This document shows, in pieces, positions 1-7,869 of a stretch of 64,000 nt of DNA. The translations under genes were made by a program, and so were the position numbers. Position 1 is the stretch's first letter, and every line of letters begins with the position of its first letter. The notes under the pieces are model-generated. The model saw only the letters and a list, made by a program, of their open reading frames with translations, searched no databases and had not been told where the DNA came from. Origin of the DNA: Pseudomonas sp. SG20056. GTDB lineage: Bacteria > Pseudomonadota > Gammaproteobacteria > Pseudomonadales > Pseudomonadaceae. The DNA is taken from the NCBI RefSeq assembly GCF_031764535.1, contig NZ_CP134499.1:4419679-4483678 (forward strand), written 5' to 3'.

Positions 1-386
1 GTGATATTGCGTTGCAGGTCGAGAAATTGACCATCGGCCTTGAGCGCCGGGTAATCCTCGATCAAGGCAAACAACTGGCGCAGCTGCGTGCCCAGATGCG
101 CCTCTACCGGGCCCCGCGCACCCGGCGGTGAATCGGCCAGCTGCACCGCACGCATGCGCTCCTGTACCAGCGCCTGCAGGGTGCTCTGCTCGTAGCTCAT
201 GTACTGGCGCACACACTCGACCAGTGCCGGAATCAGGCTGGCGCGGCGCTTGAGCTGCACATCGATACCACTCCAGGCCTCGGCCACCCGCGCGCGGTTG
301 AACACCAGGCGGTTGTAGTAATAAATCGCCAAACCAGCGAGCGCCGCCAGCAGCGCCAGCACCACCCAGAATCCCGCCCCTTGCAT
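1..386 (-). CDS. lemA: LemA family protein, C-terminus cut off by window edge
   Basis: This is the first ~128 codons of a LemA-family protein; the rest lies beyond base 1. The start is the ATG at 386, with AAGGAG seven bases upstream. The protein begins with a hydrophobic segment (about residues 5-24) followed by YYYNRLVFNRARVAEAW, then a helical cytoplasmic or periplasmic region containing the LIPALVECVRQYM pattern. This single N-terminal helix followed by a helical bundle is the usual LemA design. The molecular function of LemA proteins is not established. It is divergent from the CBS/DUF294 gene at 552, with 165 bases between that may hold both promoters. I am confident of the family but not of any role. 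Confidence 0.85.
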   Translation of the reverse strand, partial: MQGAGFWVVLALLAALAGLAIYYYNRLVFNRARVAEAWSGIDVQLKRRASLIPALVECVRQYMSYEQSTLQALVQERMRAVQLADSPPGARGPVEAHLGTQLRQLFALIEDYPALKADGQFLDLQRNI

Positions 387-551
387 AGCCACTCCTTGAT
401 AAAAACCCGCTGATCGCCTGCGCTATCTGCTTACCACCTCACACCATAGCCGGCGTCGACCGCGCTTGCTGGCACACCCGGTAACGCCAGCAAGGCGGAC
501 AGCACCGGACAATCGCCGTATCCTCTAGGGCCAGCCACTGCGAGGCACCCC

Positions 552-2426
552 ATGCAGATCGAGTTACTGGAAATCCGCGATCACCTGCAGCGCTTCCCGC
601 CCTTCGATGCGCTGCCCGACGAAAGCCTGGACGCCATCGCCCGGCAGATCGAGGTGGCCTACTTCAAGGCCGGCAGCGACATCCTGCTGTACGGCGCGGC
701 GATTCACGAGCTGCACTATGTACGCAGCGGCGCGGTGGAAATCTACCGACGCAACGGTGCGCTGTACAACCGCCTGAGCGAGGGCGATATCTTCGGCCAG
801 GCCGGCCTGCTGCGCAGCAACAAGGTGCGCTTCCCGGCGCGGGCGATTGAAGACAGCCTGATCTACTTTATCCCCGCCACCCTGTTCGCCCAGCTCTGCG
901 AAGAGCACGACGGCTTTGCCGAGTTCGTCGAGGCCGAAGGCCAGTCGCGGCTGAAATCTGCGGTGGAAAGCCAGGGCCAGGCCAGCGAGCTGATCCAGCT
1001 CAAGGTGCGCAAACTGATCTCCCGCCAGGCGGTCAGCGCGGCACCGCACACCACCGTGCAGCAGGCCGCGCAGCTGATGACCGAGCAGAGCGTGTCCTCA
1101 CTGGTGATCGTCGACGACAGCGCATCTTCGGCCGGCATGGTCGGCATCCTCACCGACCGCGACCTGCGCACCCGCGTGCTCGCCGTTGGGCTGGACAGCG
1201 CCACGCCGGTCAGCGAGGTGATGTCGCCAAATCCCATCACCGTTCAGGCGGATGACAGCGTATTCGACGCCATGCTGTGCATGCTCCGCCATAACATCCA
1301 CTACCTGCCGGTGATGCAGCGGCGTCGGCCGATTGGCCTGATCAACCTCAGCGACATCATCCGCTACGAGTCGCAGAGCAGCCTGTACCTGGTCAACTCG
1401 ATCTTCAACCAAACGGATGTCGCCGGCCTGCAGAGCCTGCTGGCGGACCTGCGCGGCACCTTCGTGCGCATGGTCAACGAACAGGCCACCGCGCATATGG
1501 TCGGCAGCGCCATGGCCGGCATCGGCCGCGCCTTTACCCAGCGCCTGTTGGAGCTGGCCGAACAGCAACTCGGCCCGCCGCCGGTGCCTTACTGCTTTAT
1601 GGTCGCCGGCTCCATGGCCCGTGATGAACAGCTGCTGGTCACCGATCAGGACAACGCCCTGGTGCTCGATGACCGCTTCGATCCGGCGCAGCACGATGCC
1701 TACTTCGCCGCCCTCGCCCAGTTCGTCAGCGACGGCCTGGCCGCCTGCGGTTACAGCTATTGCAAGGGCGGCATAATGGCCAGCAACGCCCAGTGGCGGC
1801 AGCCGCTGAGTGTCTGGCGCGACTACTTCCAGCAGTGGATCGACCAACCCAAGCCGCAAACCCTGCTCAACAGCTGCATCTTCTTCGACCTCGACGGCGT
1901 GTATGGCGAGGTCGAACTGGTGGAAAACCTCAAAGACCTGCTCGCGCAGAAAGCCAGCAGCAACCCGGCCTTCCTTGCCGCCCTGGCGCGCAACGCCCTC
2001 AACCGCACGCCACCGCTGGGCTTCTTCCGCACCTTTGTGATGGAAACCGACGGCCAGCAGAAGCACATCATCAACCTCAAGGGCCGTGGCACCGCGCCGC
2101 TCACCGACCTGATCCGCGTGCACGCCCTAGCCTGCGGCAGCAAAGCGCAGAACTCCCTGGAGCGCTTGGACGCCATCGGCAAAACCAAACTGCTGCAGCC
2201 CGAAGCCATCAGCCAGCTGCGCTACGCTTTGGAGTTTCTCAGCCTGGTGCGGGTGCGCCACCAAGCCCTGGCCGTGGCCGAAGGGCGCCCGCCGGGCAAC
2301 TACATCGAACCGGCAACGCTGTCCGCCAGCGAACGGCACACCCTCAAGGAAGCCTTTGGCGTGCTCAGCAACGCGCAGAAATTCCTGCGTTTCCGCTACC
2401 CTGCACAACCGGGCAAAACCCTGTGA
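552..2426 (+). CDS. Cyclic-nucleotide-binding/CBS/DUF294 nucleotidyltransferase-like protein
   Basis: A 624-residue multidomain cytoplasmic protein. Residues ~15-125 look like a cyclic-nucleotide-binding fold (GDIFGQAGLLRSNK). Residues ~155-275 are a CBS pair (two T/S-V-x-x-A repeats ending in ILTDRDLR and LINLSDI). Residues ~305-440 are a DUF294 nucleotidyltransferase domain with GSMARDEQ followed by TDQDNALV, the G-S...D-x-D signature of GlnD-like transferases. Residues ~475-615 are the DUF294 C-terminal helical domain. Length and order are those of the family. No substrate is known for the transferase domain; the CBS pair suggests adenine-nucleotide sensing. The stop overlaps the GTG start of the exonuclease gene by four bases, so the two are probably translationally coupled. 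In other pseudomonads this pair often sits near acetate uptake genes, which is background knowledge and not visible here. Confidence 0.88.
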   Translation: MQIELLEIRDHLQRFPPFDALPDESLDAIARQIEVAYFKAGSDILLYGAAIHELHYVRSGAVEIYRRNGALYNRLSEGDIFGQAGLLRSNKVRFPARAIEDSLIYFIPATLFAQLCEEHDGFAEFVEAEGQSRLKSAVESQGQASELIQLKVRKLISRQAVSAAPHTTVQQAAQLMTEQSVSSLVIVDDSASSAGMVGILTDRDLRTRVLAVGLDSATPVSEVMSPNPITVQADDSVFDAMLCMLRHNIHYLPVMQRRRPIGLINLSDIIRYESQSSLYLVNSIFNQTDVAGLQSLLADLRGTFVRMVNEQATAHMVGSAMAGIGRAFTQRLLELAEQQLGPPPVPYCFMVAGSMARDEQLLVTDQDNALVLDDRFDPAQHDAYFAALAQFVSDGLAACGYSYCKGGIMASNAQWRQPLSVWRDYFQQWIDQPKPQTLLNSCIFFDLDGVYGEVELVENLKDLLAQKASSNPAFLAALARNALNRTPPLGFFRTFVMETDGQQKHIINLKGRGTAPLTDLIRVHALACGSKAQNSLERLDAIGKTKLLQPEAISQLRYALEFLSLVRVRHQALAVAEGRPPGNYIEPATLSASERHTLKEAFGVLSNAQKFLRFRYPAQPGKTL

Positions 2427-3127
2427 CCGCCACAGCACTGGACTGGGCCGCGCGCTTTGCCGAACTCGCCAGCAGCGCCCGCGACCCACGCCTGCAAGCC
2501 TTCTACCGGGCCGGCTGCGTAACCGCCGACACCCCGCTGGAGCAGGTGCCGCTACTGGCCCTGGACGTGGAAACCACCGGCCTGGACGCCAACCAGCACG
2601 CCATCGTCAGCCTCGGCCTGCTGCCCTTCAGCCTGCAACGCATCCGCTGCGGCGCAGCACGCTACTGGGTGGTCAAACCGGCCAGCGAGCTGAGCGGCGA
2701 ATCGGTGACCTTCCACCACATCACCCACTCCGACATCCGCCACGCGCCGCGCTTAGAGCAAATCCTCGACGAGCTGCTGACGGTCATGGCCGGCAAGGTG
2801 ATGGTGGTGCACTACCGCAACATCGAGCGCAGCTTTCTCGACCAGGCGCTGCGCCAGCAAGTGGGCGAAGGTTTGCAGTTCCCGGTGATCGACACCATGC
2901 AGCTGGAGGCGCGCCTGTATCCCAAGCGCCAACCGGGCTGGCTGGGCCGCTTGCTGGGCCGCCAGCCGGTGTCGATCCGTTTGGCTGATACCCGCCTGCG
3001 TTACAACCTACCGCTGTACCAGGCGCACCATGCGTTGACCGATGCGCTGGCCACTGCCGAATTGCTGCAGGCGCAGGTGGCGACGCGCTATGCGGCGGAT
3101 ACGCCGGTGGGGGAATTGTGGAGTTGA
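2423..3127 (+). CDS. DEDDh 3'-5' exonuclease, DNA polymerase III epsilon-like
   Basis: A 234-residue exonuclease of the DnaQ/epsilon superfamily. The open frame extends much further upstream, but homology begins only here. The GTG at 2423 overlaps the preceding stop (GTGA), so I take it as the start. ExoI motif: LALDVETTGLD (D and E metal ligands, residues ~46-56). ExoII-like region: VVHYRNIERSFLD. ExoIII: HHALTDALATAELL (catalytic H and D, near residues 203-208). It probably trims 3' ends of DNA or RNA. It is too short and unlike the replicative epsilon subunit, so it is an accessory nuclease. Coupling to the DUF294/CBS gene suggests a shared role in nucleotide-linked regulation, but that is inference. 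Confidence 0.88.
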   Translation: MTATALDWAARFAELASSARDPRLQAFYRAGCVTADTPLEQVPLLALDVETTGLDANQHAIVSLGLLPFSLQRIRCGAARYWVVKPASELSGESVTFHHITHSDIRHAPRLEQILDELLTVMAGKVMVVHYRNIERSFLDQALRQQVGEGLQFPVIDTMQLEARLYPKRQPGWLGRLLGRQPVSIRLADTRLRYNLPLYQAHHALTDALATAELLQAQVATRYAADTPVGELWS

Positions 3128-3236
3128 GGCCGCTACTCGGAATCGACTTGGGCGGCACACACCACCACGCTTGATTTATACGCTGAACAAGCCTTCTAAA
3201 TAACCCAGCCCGGATTTACGACTTAGAGAACTCAGG

Positions 3237-3448
3237 ATGACTAGTTTCGACTGGCACAGCGACAGAATAACGGCAGAAACACCGATCACTACGACCTATC
3301 GAAATACACAGAATGTTCGCCGTTTTTGACGGAAGCTTGCGGCCCAGGTTTCCAATTTAATCGCGCGTTTATGGCGTGGATAAAAGATGGGTCGCCCAAA
3401 ACAATGGGCGACGTGGCCGCTGAATGGCTGCGGCGCCAGCAGCAGTAG
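3237..3448 (+). pseudogene. Small DUF6434-like gene broken by a one-base frameshift
   Basis: ATG at 3237 reads MTSFDWHSDRITAETP and then TYRNTQNVRRF before hitting TGA at 3327-3329. One extra T in the run TTTTT at 3323-3327 would continue as TEACGPGFQFNRAFMAWIKDGS and TMGDVAAEWLRRQQQ, ending at TAG 3446-3448. Together the halves match the layout I remember for DUF6434: WHS...TPIT..YRNTQNVRRF, then FNRAFM.WIK, then GD...EWLRR. So a ~70-residue protein appears intact except for a single-base deletion in a T run. It could be a true pseudogene, a sequencing error, or phase variation. The function of the family is unknown to me. It stands alone, convergent with the BCCT gene. Confidence 0.72.
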
Positions 3449-3502
3449 CGAAGAGACAAGCAACACCGTTGTCCGTCGCCGCTGCACCCAAACGCCGGGC
3501 AT

Positions 3503-3530
3503 AAAAAAGCGCGCCCAAAGGCGCGCTCTT
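3503..3530 (-). terminator. Rho-independent terminator of the BCCT gene
   Basis: An 8-bp GC-rich stem (AGCGCGCC / GGCGCGCT) with a four-base loop lies 20 bases after the BCCT stop codon. On the minus strand it is followed by six T residues. Confidence 0.85.
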
Positions 3531-3550
3531 GTACTACCTGCCAACAGCGG

Positions 3551-5218
3551 TCAGCGCGGTTCGCTCATCAAGCCTTTGACGATCGACACACAGCCCACCA
3601 GCAGCACGATGGTAAACGGCAACCCCGTCGACACCGCCATGGCCTGCAGGGCTACCAGGCCGCCGCCGAGCAGCAGGGCGATGGCGATGATGCCCTCGAT
3701 CACCACCCAGAACACCCGCTGCGGCACAGGCGCGTTGACCTTGCCGCCGGCGGTGATGGTATCGATCACCAACGAGCCGGAGTCCGACGAGGTGACGAAG
3801 AACACGATCACCAGCACGATGCCGATAAACGAGCTGATCTCCGCCAACGGCAGTTCCGCCAGCATGGCAAACAGCTTCAGCTCCAGCGCGGCGTCCTGCA
3901 CACCGGTAAAGCCATCGCTGACCAGCTGACTGATGCCGGTGCCACCGAAGGCGGTCATCCACAGCACCGACACCAGCGACGGCACCAGCAGCACGGCAAT
4001 CAGAAACTCACGCACGGTGCGGCCACGGCTGACGCGGGCGATAAACATGCCCACGAACGGCGACCAGCTGATCCACCAGGCCCAGTAGAAGGCCGTCCAG
4101 CCTTGGCTGAAGTTGGCGTCTTCACGGCCGACCGGATTGGACAGCGCCGGCAGATGCTGCAGATAAGCGCCGAGGTTGTCGAAGAAGCCGGTGAGGATGG
4201 CCAGGGTCGGCCCGGCGATGATCACGAACAGCAGCAACAAAATGGCCAGGCCCATGTTCAGCTCGGACAGGCGTTTGACGCCCTTGTCCAAACCCGCCAG
4301 TACCGACACCAGGGCGATGGCGGTGATGCCGATAATCAGCAGTACCTTGCTCGCGTCTGTGGCGGCGATGCCGAACAGTTTGTCCAGGCCGGCAGCTGCC
4401 TGTTCCGCACCCAGGCCGAGGGAGGTGGCCAGGCCGAACAGGGTGGCGAACACCGCGAGGATGTCGATGATATGCCCCGGCCAGCCCCACACGCGCTCAC
4501 CGAGAATCGGATAGAAGATCGAGCGGATCGACAGCGGCAGGCCCTTGTTGAAGGAGAACAGCGCCAGCGCCAGGGCGACTATGGCGTAGATCGCCCAGGG
4601 GTGCAGGCCCCAGTGGAAGATGGTCGCGGCCATACCCAAGCGCGCTGCGCCTTCGGCATCACCGGCAGCGCCAGCCAGGGGCGCCCAGTCGGTGCGTAAG
4701 CCGTCTTCACCGACGCTGACCCCGCCCATGGCTGCCGAGAAGTGCGACATCGGCTCGGCCACGCCGTAGAACATCAGGCCGATGCCCATACCGGCGGCGA
4801 ACAGCATGGAGAACCAGCCGACGTAGCTGTAGTCCGCCGTGGCATCCATACCGCCGAGGCGTACCTTACCCAGCGGCGAGACGATCAGGCCGAGGCAGAG
4901 CAGTACGAAGATGTTCGCCGAACCGAGGAAGAACCAGGCCAGGTGATGGGTGAGCCAGCCGCGCATGGCGCTGAACAACGGCTCCACCTGGTTTTGCAGG
5001 GCCAGGGTCAGCACCACAAACAGCACGATGGTCAGTGCCGAAATGCTGAAAACCTTGCCGTGGATGTCGAGGGAGAAAGAGAACTGCCCTTTGATGTTGT
5101 CCTGACCGATGACGTAGTCGGTATCGATCAGATTAGCCTCGCCCGAAGGGGCGGGGATGCCGTCCAGAATTGCCGCTTCTGGTTGCGGGGTCGTGTCAGA
5201 CGAAGGGTCTTTTTCCAT
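3551..5218 (-). CDS. BCCT family betaine/choline/carnitine-type transporter
   Basis: A 555-residue inner-membrane transporter of the BCCT family with about 12 predicted membrane helices. BCCT hallmarks are visible: AAGMGIGLMFYGVAEP in the first repeat, FHWGLHPWAIY, and the tryptophan-rich segment WAWWISWSPFVGMFIARVSRGR that forms the substrate box. It probably imports glycine betaine, choline or carnitine for osmoprotection, by Na+ or H+ symport; the exact substrate is not readable. The start is the ATG at 5218, with GGAG eight bases upstream. A longer frame from 5245 would run through this Shine-Dalgarno, so I reject it. The C-terminal tail is short, unlike the long regulatory tails of BetT-type proteins. 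It is a single gene with its own terminator. Confidence 0.92.
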   Translation of the reverse strand: MEKDPSSDTTPQPEAAILDGIPAPSGEANLIDTDYVIGQDNIKGQFSFSLDIHGKVFSISALTIVLFVVLTLALQNQVEPLFSAMRGWLTHHLAWFFLGSANIFVLLCLGLIVSPLGKVRLGGMDATADYSYVGWFSMLFAAGMGIGLMFYGVAEPMSHFSAAMGGVSVGEDGLRTDWAPLAGAAGDAEGAARLGMAATIFHWGLHPWAIYAIVALALALFSFNKGLPLSIRSIFYPILGERVWGWPGHIIDILAVFATLFGLATSLGLGAEQAAAGLDKLFGIAATDASKVLLIIGITAIALVSVLAGLDKGVKRLSELNMGLAILLLLFVIIAGPTLAILTGFFDNLGAYLQHLPALSNPVGREDANFSQGWTAFYWAWWISWSPFVGMFIARVSRGRTVREFLIAVLLVPSLVSVLWMTAFGGTGISQLVSDGFTGVQDAALELKLFAMLAELPLAEISSFIGIVLVIVFFVTSSDSGSLVIDTITAGGKVNAPVPQRVFWVVIEGIIAIALLLGGGLVALQAMAVSTGLPFTIVLLVGCVSIVKGLMSEPR

Positions 5219-5482
5219 ATGGAATGCTCCTTTGGCGTGTGGCACGCATTACGCGCACGAGGACGGATTGCCCTACTCGTACAGCCGCAAAACCGGCGGC
5301 TGCGGGGTACAGGGTAACAGCCATAGCTCATTCGTGCAGGCGCAAGGCCAGTATTGGCGGCCATTACGGCCCTTTACCCGGCGGTTTTTTGCACTTTGGG
5401 TCAGATTATCTCTGTGGCAAAACTCCCGCTTTGCCGAGCTATTAGCTATGGTTTGGCTAAGGCCTTAGGGTCGCTGTACGAG

Positions 5483-6238
5483 ATGTCGTCCATGAGACTC
5501 CTGCTGCCCTTGCTGGCATGCCTGTCATTCCAGCTGCTGTCGTCGGCACAGGCAGAGACCTTCAAGATCGGGGTCGAGCTGCAGCCCTACCTGCCTTACT
5601 CCAACGTGCAGGATGGTCAATATCTGGGTTACGGCCGCGACCTGCTCGACGCCTTCGCCACGCACCAGGGCCATGAATTTATCTACCAACCACTGCCGGT
5701 GCGGCGCCTGCTTAGCGAATTTCTCAGCAACCGGGTGGATTTCAAATACCCGGACAACCCGCGCTGGAATGGCGACCTGAAACAAGGCCACACCCTGCAT
5801 TACAGCCAGGCAGCGGCGCCGGCCATCGATGGCGTGCTGGTCAAGCCGCAGTTTCTCGGCAAGGGCACACAGCGCCTGCGCCGCCTCGGCACCCAGCGCG
5901 GCTTTACCCCCTGGCCGTACTTGAATGACATCAAGGCCGGCAAGATCCTGCTGATCCAGGCCAACCAGATCGACTCGCTGCTGGCCATGGCCATGAGTGA
6001 CCGCGTCGACGGCGTTTACCTCAACCCGCAAGTGGTGCGTCATCAGTTCTACAACAGCGCGGAAAACAGCCTGGTGTTCGACCCCAAACTGCCCTATCAG
6101 AATGACCACTACTTCCTTTCCAGCATCAACCACCCCAAAGTGATCAAGCAGTTCGACGCCTTCCTCACCAGCCAGGCCGAGCTGGTGCAGACGCTGAAGG
6201 AACGCCACGGCATCAGCGACCCGCTTAACGGCCAGTGA
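5483..6238 (+). CDS. Extracellular solute-binding (family 3)-like periplasmic protein
   Basis: A protein of about 251 residues with a Sec signal peptide (basic start, LLLPLLACLSFQLLSSAQA, cleavage near residue 25). The mature part starts TFKIGVELQPYLPYS, as in amino-acid-binding-like periplasmic proteins, and continues with YGRDLLDAFATHQGHEF and a second lobe (SLVFDPKLPYQNDHYFLSSI). No permease or ATPase is adjacent, so it is probably an orphan of the type pseudomonads keep in many copies, with unknown ligand. Two in-frame ATGs (5483, 5492) are possible; neither has a strong ribosome site. It faces the DUF3617 gene tail to tail. Confidence 0.75.
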   Translation: MSSMRLLLPLLACLSFQLLSSAQAETFKIGVELQPYLPYSNVQDGQYLGYGRDLLDAFATHQGHEFIYQPLPVRRLLSEFLSNRVDFKYPDNPRWNGDLKQGHTLHYSQAAAPAIDGVLVKPQFLGKGTQRLRRLGTQRGFTPWPYLNDIKAGKILLIQANQIDSLLAMAMSDRVDGVYLNPQVVRHQFYNSAENSLVFDPKLPYQNDHYFLSSINHPKVIKQFDAFLTSQAELVQTLKERHGISDPLNGQ

Positions 6239-6252
6239 CTCACCTCAGCGGC

Positions 6253-6768
6253 TTACTGCGGCTGCAACGTCCCGCAATCCGCCGCCACCCAGCGCGCGTG
6301 GCTTTGCATGCTGCTGCTCTGGCCGTCGAAGGTGCCGTTGACCGTTGAAGTGAATTCCTTGTCGCTGACAAAGCGCGTCTCCCCTTCGCCCTGGCCGTTG
6401 GGGCAGCTGAAGCGGAATTTCCACAGCTCGTCGCTGCGCTCGGTGACTTCATTGCTGCAGCCGGACTCGGGGTCTTGCATGGGGATCTGCTGGGCTTTGA
6501 TCTGCGCTTCGCTCATGCAGATGCGCACGCCCTTGTCGCCCAGTTGCACGCCTTGCTGGGCCATCATCTGCTCCATCATTTGCCGTTGCTCGGGCGGCAG
6601 GTTTTTCATCTGCTCGAGCATCTGTTCCATCCCCGACACTGCCTGGCCGCCGACCTGCATATTGTTCGAGCTGATTTCCCAGAGGCCGGGCTGGATGTCC
6701 ACCGCGCTGGCCAGGGCGGGCAACAGGCAGAGGCTGAGTAACAGGGGGTTGCTAAGAACGCGGTGCAT
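6253..6768 (-). CDS. DUF3617 family periplasmic protein
   Basis: A 171-residue secreted protein. The signal peptide (MHRVLSNPLLLSLCLLPALASA) is followed by VDIQPGLWEISS, the typical DUF3617 opening. There is a Met/Gln-rich stretch (MEQMLEQMKNLPPEQRQMMEQMM), then Cys residues in RICMSEAQ, SGCSNEV, RFSCPNGQG and ADCGTLQ that may pair as disulfides. The start is the ATG at 6768, with AGGAG upstream; the longer frame to 6843 has no such support. Function is unknown. It probably forms a single-gene unit. Confidence 0.85.
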   Translation of the reverse strand: MHRVLSNPLLLSLCLLPALASAVDIQPGLWEISSNNMQVGGQAVSGMEQMLEQMKNLPPEQRQMMEQMMAQQGVQLGDKGVRICMSEAQIKAQQIPMQDPESGCSNEVTERSDELWKFRFSCPNGQGEGETRFVSDKEFTSTVNGTFDGQSSSMQSHARWVAADCGTLQPQ

Positions 6769-6814
6769 AAGCGGCTCCTGAAATAAGTGGGCGACCCTGC
6801 AAGCGTAGACCCTC

Positions 6815-7315
6815 TTAGGACGCGTCCACCTCGACCTCTTCACGGTAGATACGCAGGCCGCGCGCCTGGTAGTTGGCCAGCGCGCTGGGGTGATCCAGGC
6901 TGCAGGTATGCACCCAGACCTTGGTGGTGCCGGGCCAGGCCCAGGCAGATTGCAGGGCGTGAGTCAGCAGCGGGCCGCCAAAACCCTGGCCGAAGAAGGC
7001 CTCAGCCAGGCCGAAATAGAGAATCTCCACCGCGCCGTCGGCATCGCGCAGCAGCTCGTAATAGCCGGCGATGGCGCCCTGGTGATAGGCCACCCAGGTG
7101 CGGTGATTGGGCTGCTCAATCAGTTCGCGCCACTGCGCGTCCGTCCAGCTGAGTTTGTCGGTCCACTGCCAGGGCTCACCAACCAGCTGGTAGAGAAAGC
7201 GGTTGAGCTGAAACTGCTTGAGATGGCATTCCACCACGCTCAGGTCAGCCGGCAGCGGCTTGGCGCGGATCTGCTCGGGGTGCTGCATGTCCAGGTAATA
7301 GGTGATGGTGCTCAT
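6815..7315 (-). CDS. GNAT family N-acetyltransferase
   Basis: A 166-residue acetyltransferase of the GNAT fold. The acetyl-CoA-binding motif A region is VEILYFGLAEAFFGQGFGGPLLTHAL (beta4 strand, then a Q/R-x-x-G-x-G/A-like loop), followed by VWVHTCSLDHPSALANYQARGLRIYREE, the usual C-terminal N..A...Y...G pattern. The acceptor (protein, amine or drug) cannot be told. I take the ATG at 7315; an in-frame ATG at 7336 would add seven residues. It lies in the same direction as the DUF3617 gene, 46 bases upstream of it. Confidence 0.87.
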   Translation of the reverse strand: MSTITYYLDMQHPEQIRAKPLPADLSVVECHLKQFQLNRFLYQLVGEPWQWTDKLSWTDAQWRELIEQPNHRTWVAYHQGAIAGYYELLRDADGAVEILYFGLAEAFFGQGFGGPLLTHALQSAWAWPGTTKVWVHTCSLDHPSALANYQARGLRIYREEVEVDAS

Positions 7316-7368
7316 AACATCCTGCTTGTCAGTCAATCGGCTGAAGCTAACCCTTACTGCAAACGAAC

Positions 7369-7400
7369 AAAACCCCCACCGGCTGGGCCAAATGGGGGTT
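7369..7400 (-). terminator. Probable terminator of the TRAP/DUF1850 operon
   Basis: Inverted repeat AACCCCCA...TGGGGGTT with a 16-base loop, followed on the minus strand by TTGTTCG. It lies about 45 bases after the DUF1850 stop. The weak T tract lowers confidence. Confidence 0.55.
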
Positions 7401-7446
7401 CTCCTCTACAACAACCAGGGCTTGTGGCCCGGGAGCAGACGCCGCC

Positions 7447-7869
7447 TTAGCCGTCGTCCTGGCCTGCCGCCGAGGCGGCCGGGGAGCTTTGCTCACAGCT
7501 CCAGAGTTCCAACGCCGGCTGGGTCGCTTGTGGCGGGCCGAGCCATTCACTCATCGAGTGGCAACGCTGGTTGAAACACAGTTGATAATCCCCTGCCTCG
7601 GGGGTTCGCCCCAAACGCAGTGGTTGCAAGGGTGGTAGCTGACGCTGGTAATGCCAGCTGCCCTCGCGCAGTTCGGCGCCGTCTGGAATCTCCATACCGG
7701 CCCCGGAACCCTTGACCCGCGCTTCGCCGAGCAGCAATCCCTCAGGCGTCACGCGGTAATCCTCTTCCCAACGAATCTTCTCTATCGTGTGTGTCCAGGC
7801 CAGGGTAAAGCTGGGCGTGGGCACTTCTGCCCATACCGCGCCCGCCAAACCCAGGCACAGGCCGATCAC
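7447..7869 (-). CDS. DUF1850 protein, TRAP-transporter partner
   Basis: A 140-residue protein with an N-terminal hydrophobic leader (IGLCLGLAGAVWA), then FTLAWTHTIEKIRWEEDYRV, the conserved DUF1850 core with the H-x-x-E/W-E-E-Y pattern. DUF1850 genes are usually found next to TAXI-type TRAP permeases; the role is unknown. The GTG start at 7869 overlaps the TRAP stop (GTGA), so translation is almost certainly coupled to the permease. Two Cys (LCFNQRCHS) near residue 100 may form a disulfide if the protein is periplasmic. Last gene of the operon. Confidence 0.85.
   Translation of the reverse strand: MIGLCLGLAGAVWAEVPTPSFTLAWTHTIEKIRWEEDYRVTPEGLLLGEARVKGSGAGMEIPDGAELREGSWHYQRQLPPLQPLRLGRTPEAGDYQLCFNQRCHSMSEWLGPPQATQPALELWSCEQSSPAASAAGQDDG

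Noticed and set aside
1760..2422. Extended N-terminus for the exonuclease
   Set aside because: The upstream part is out-of-frame translation of the DUF294 gene. The GTG with stop overlap explains the real start.
3387..3929. Plus-strand frame over the BCCT 3' end
   Set aside because: It runs through the terminator and antisense to the transporter; low-complexity sequence.
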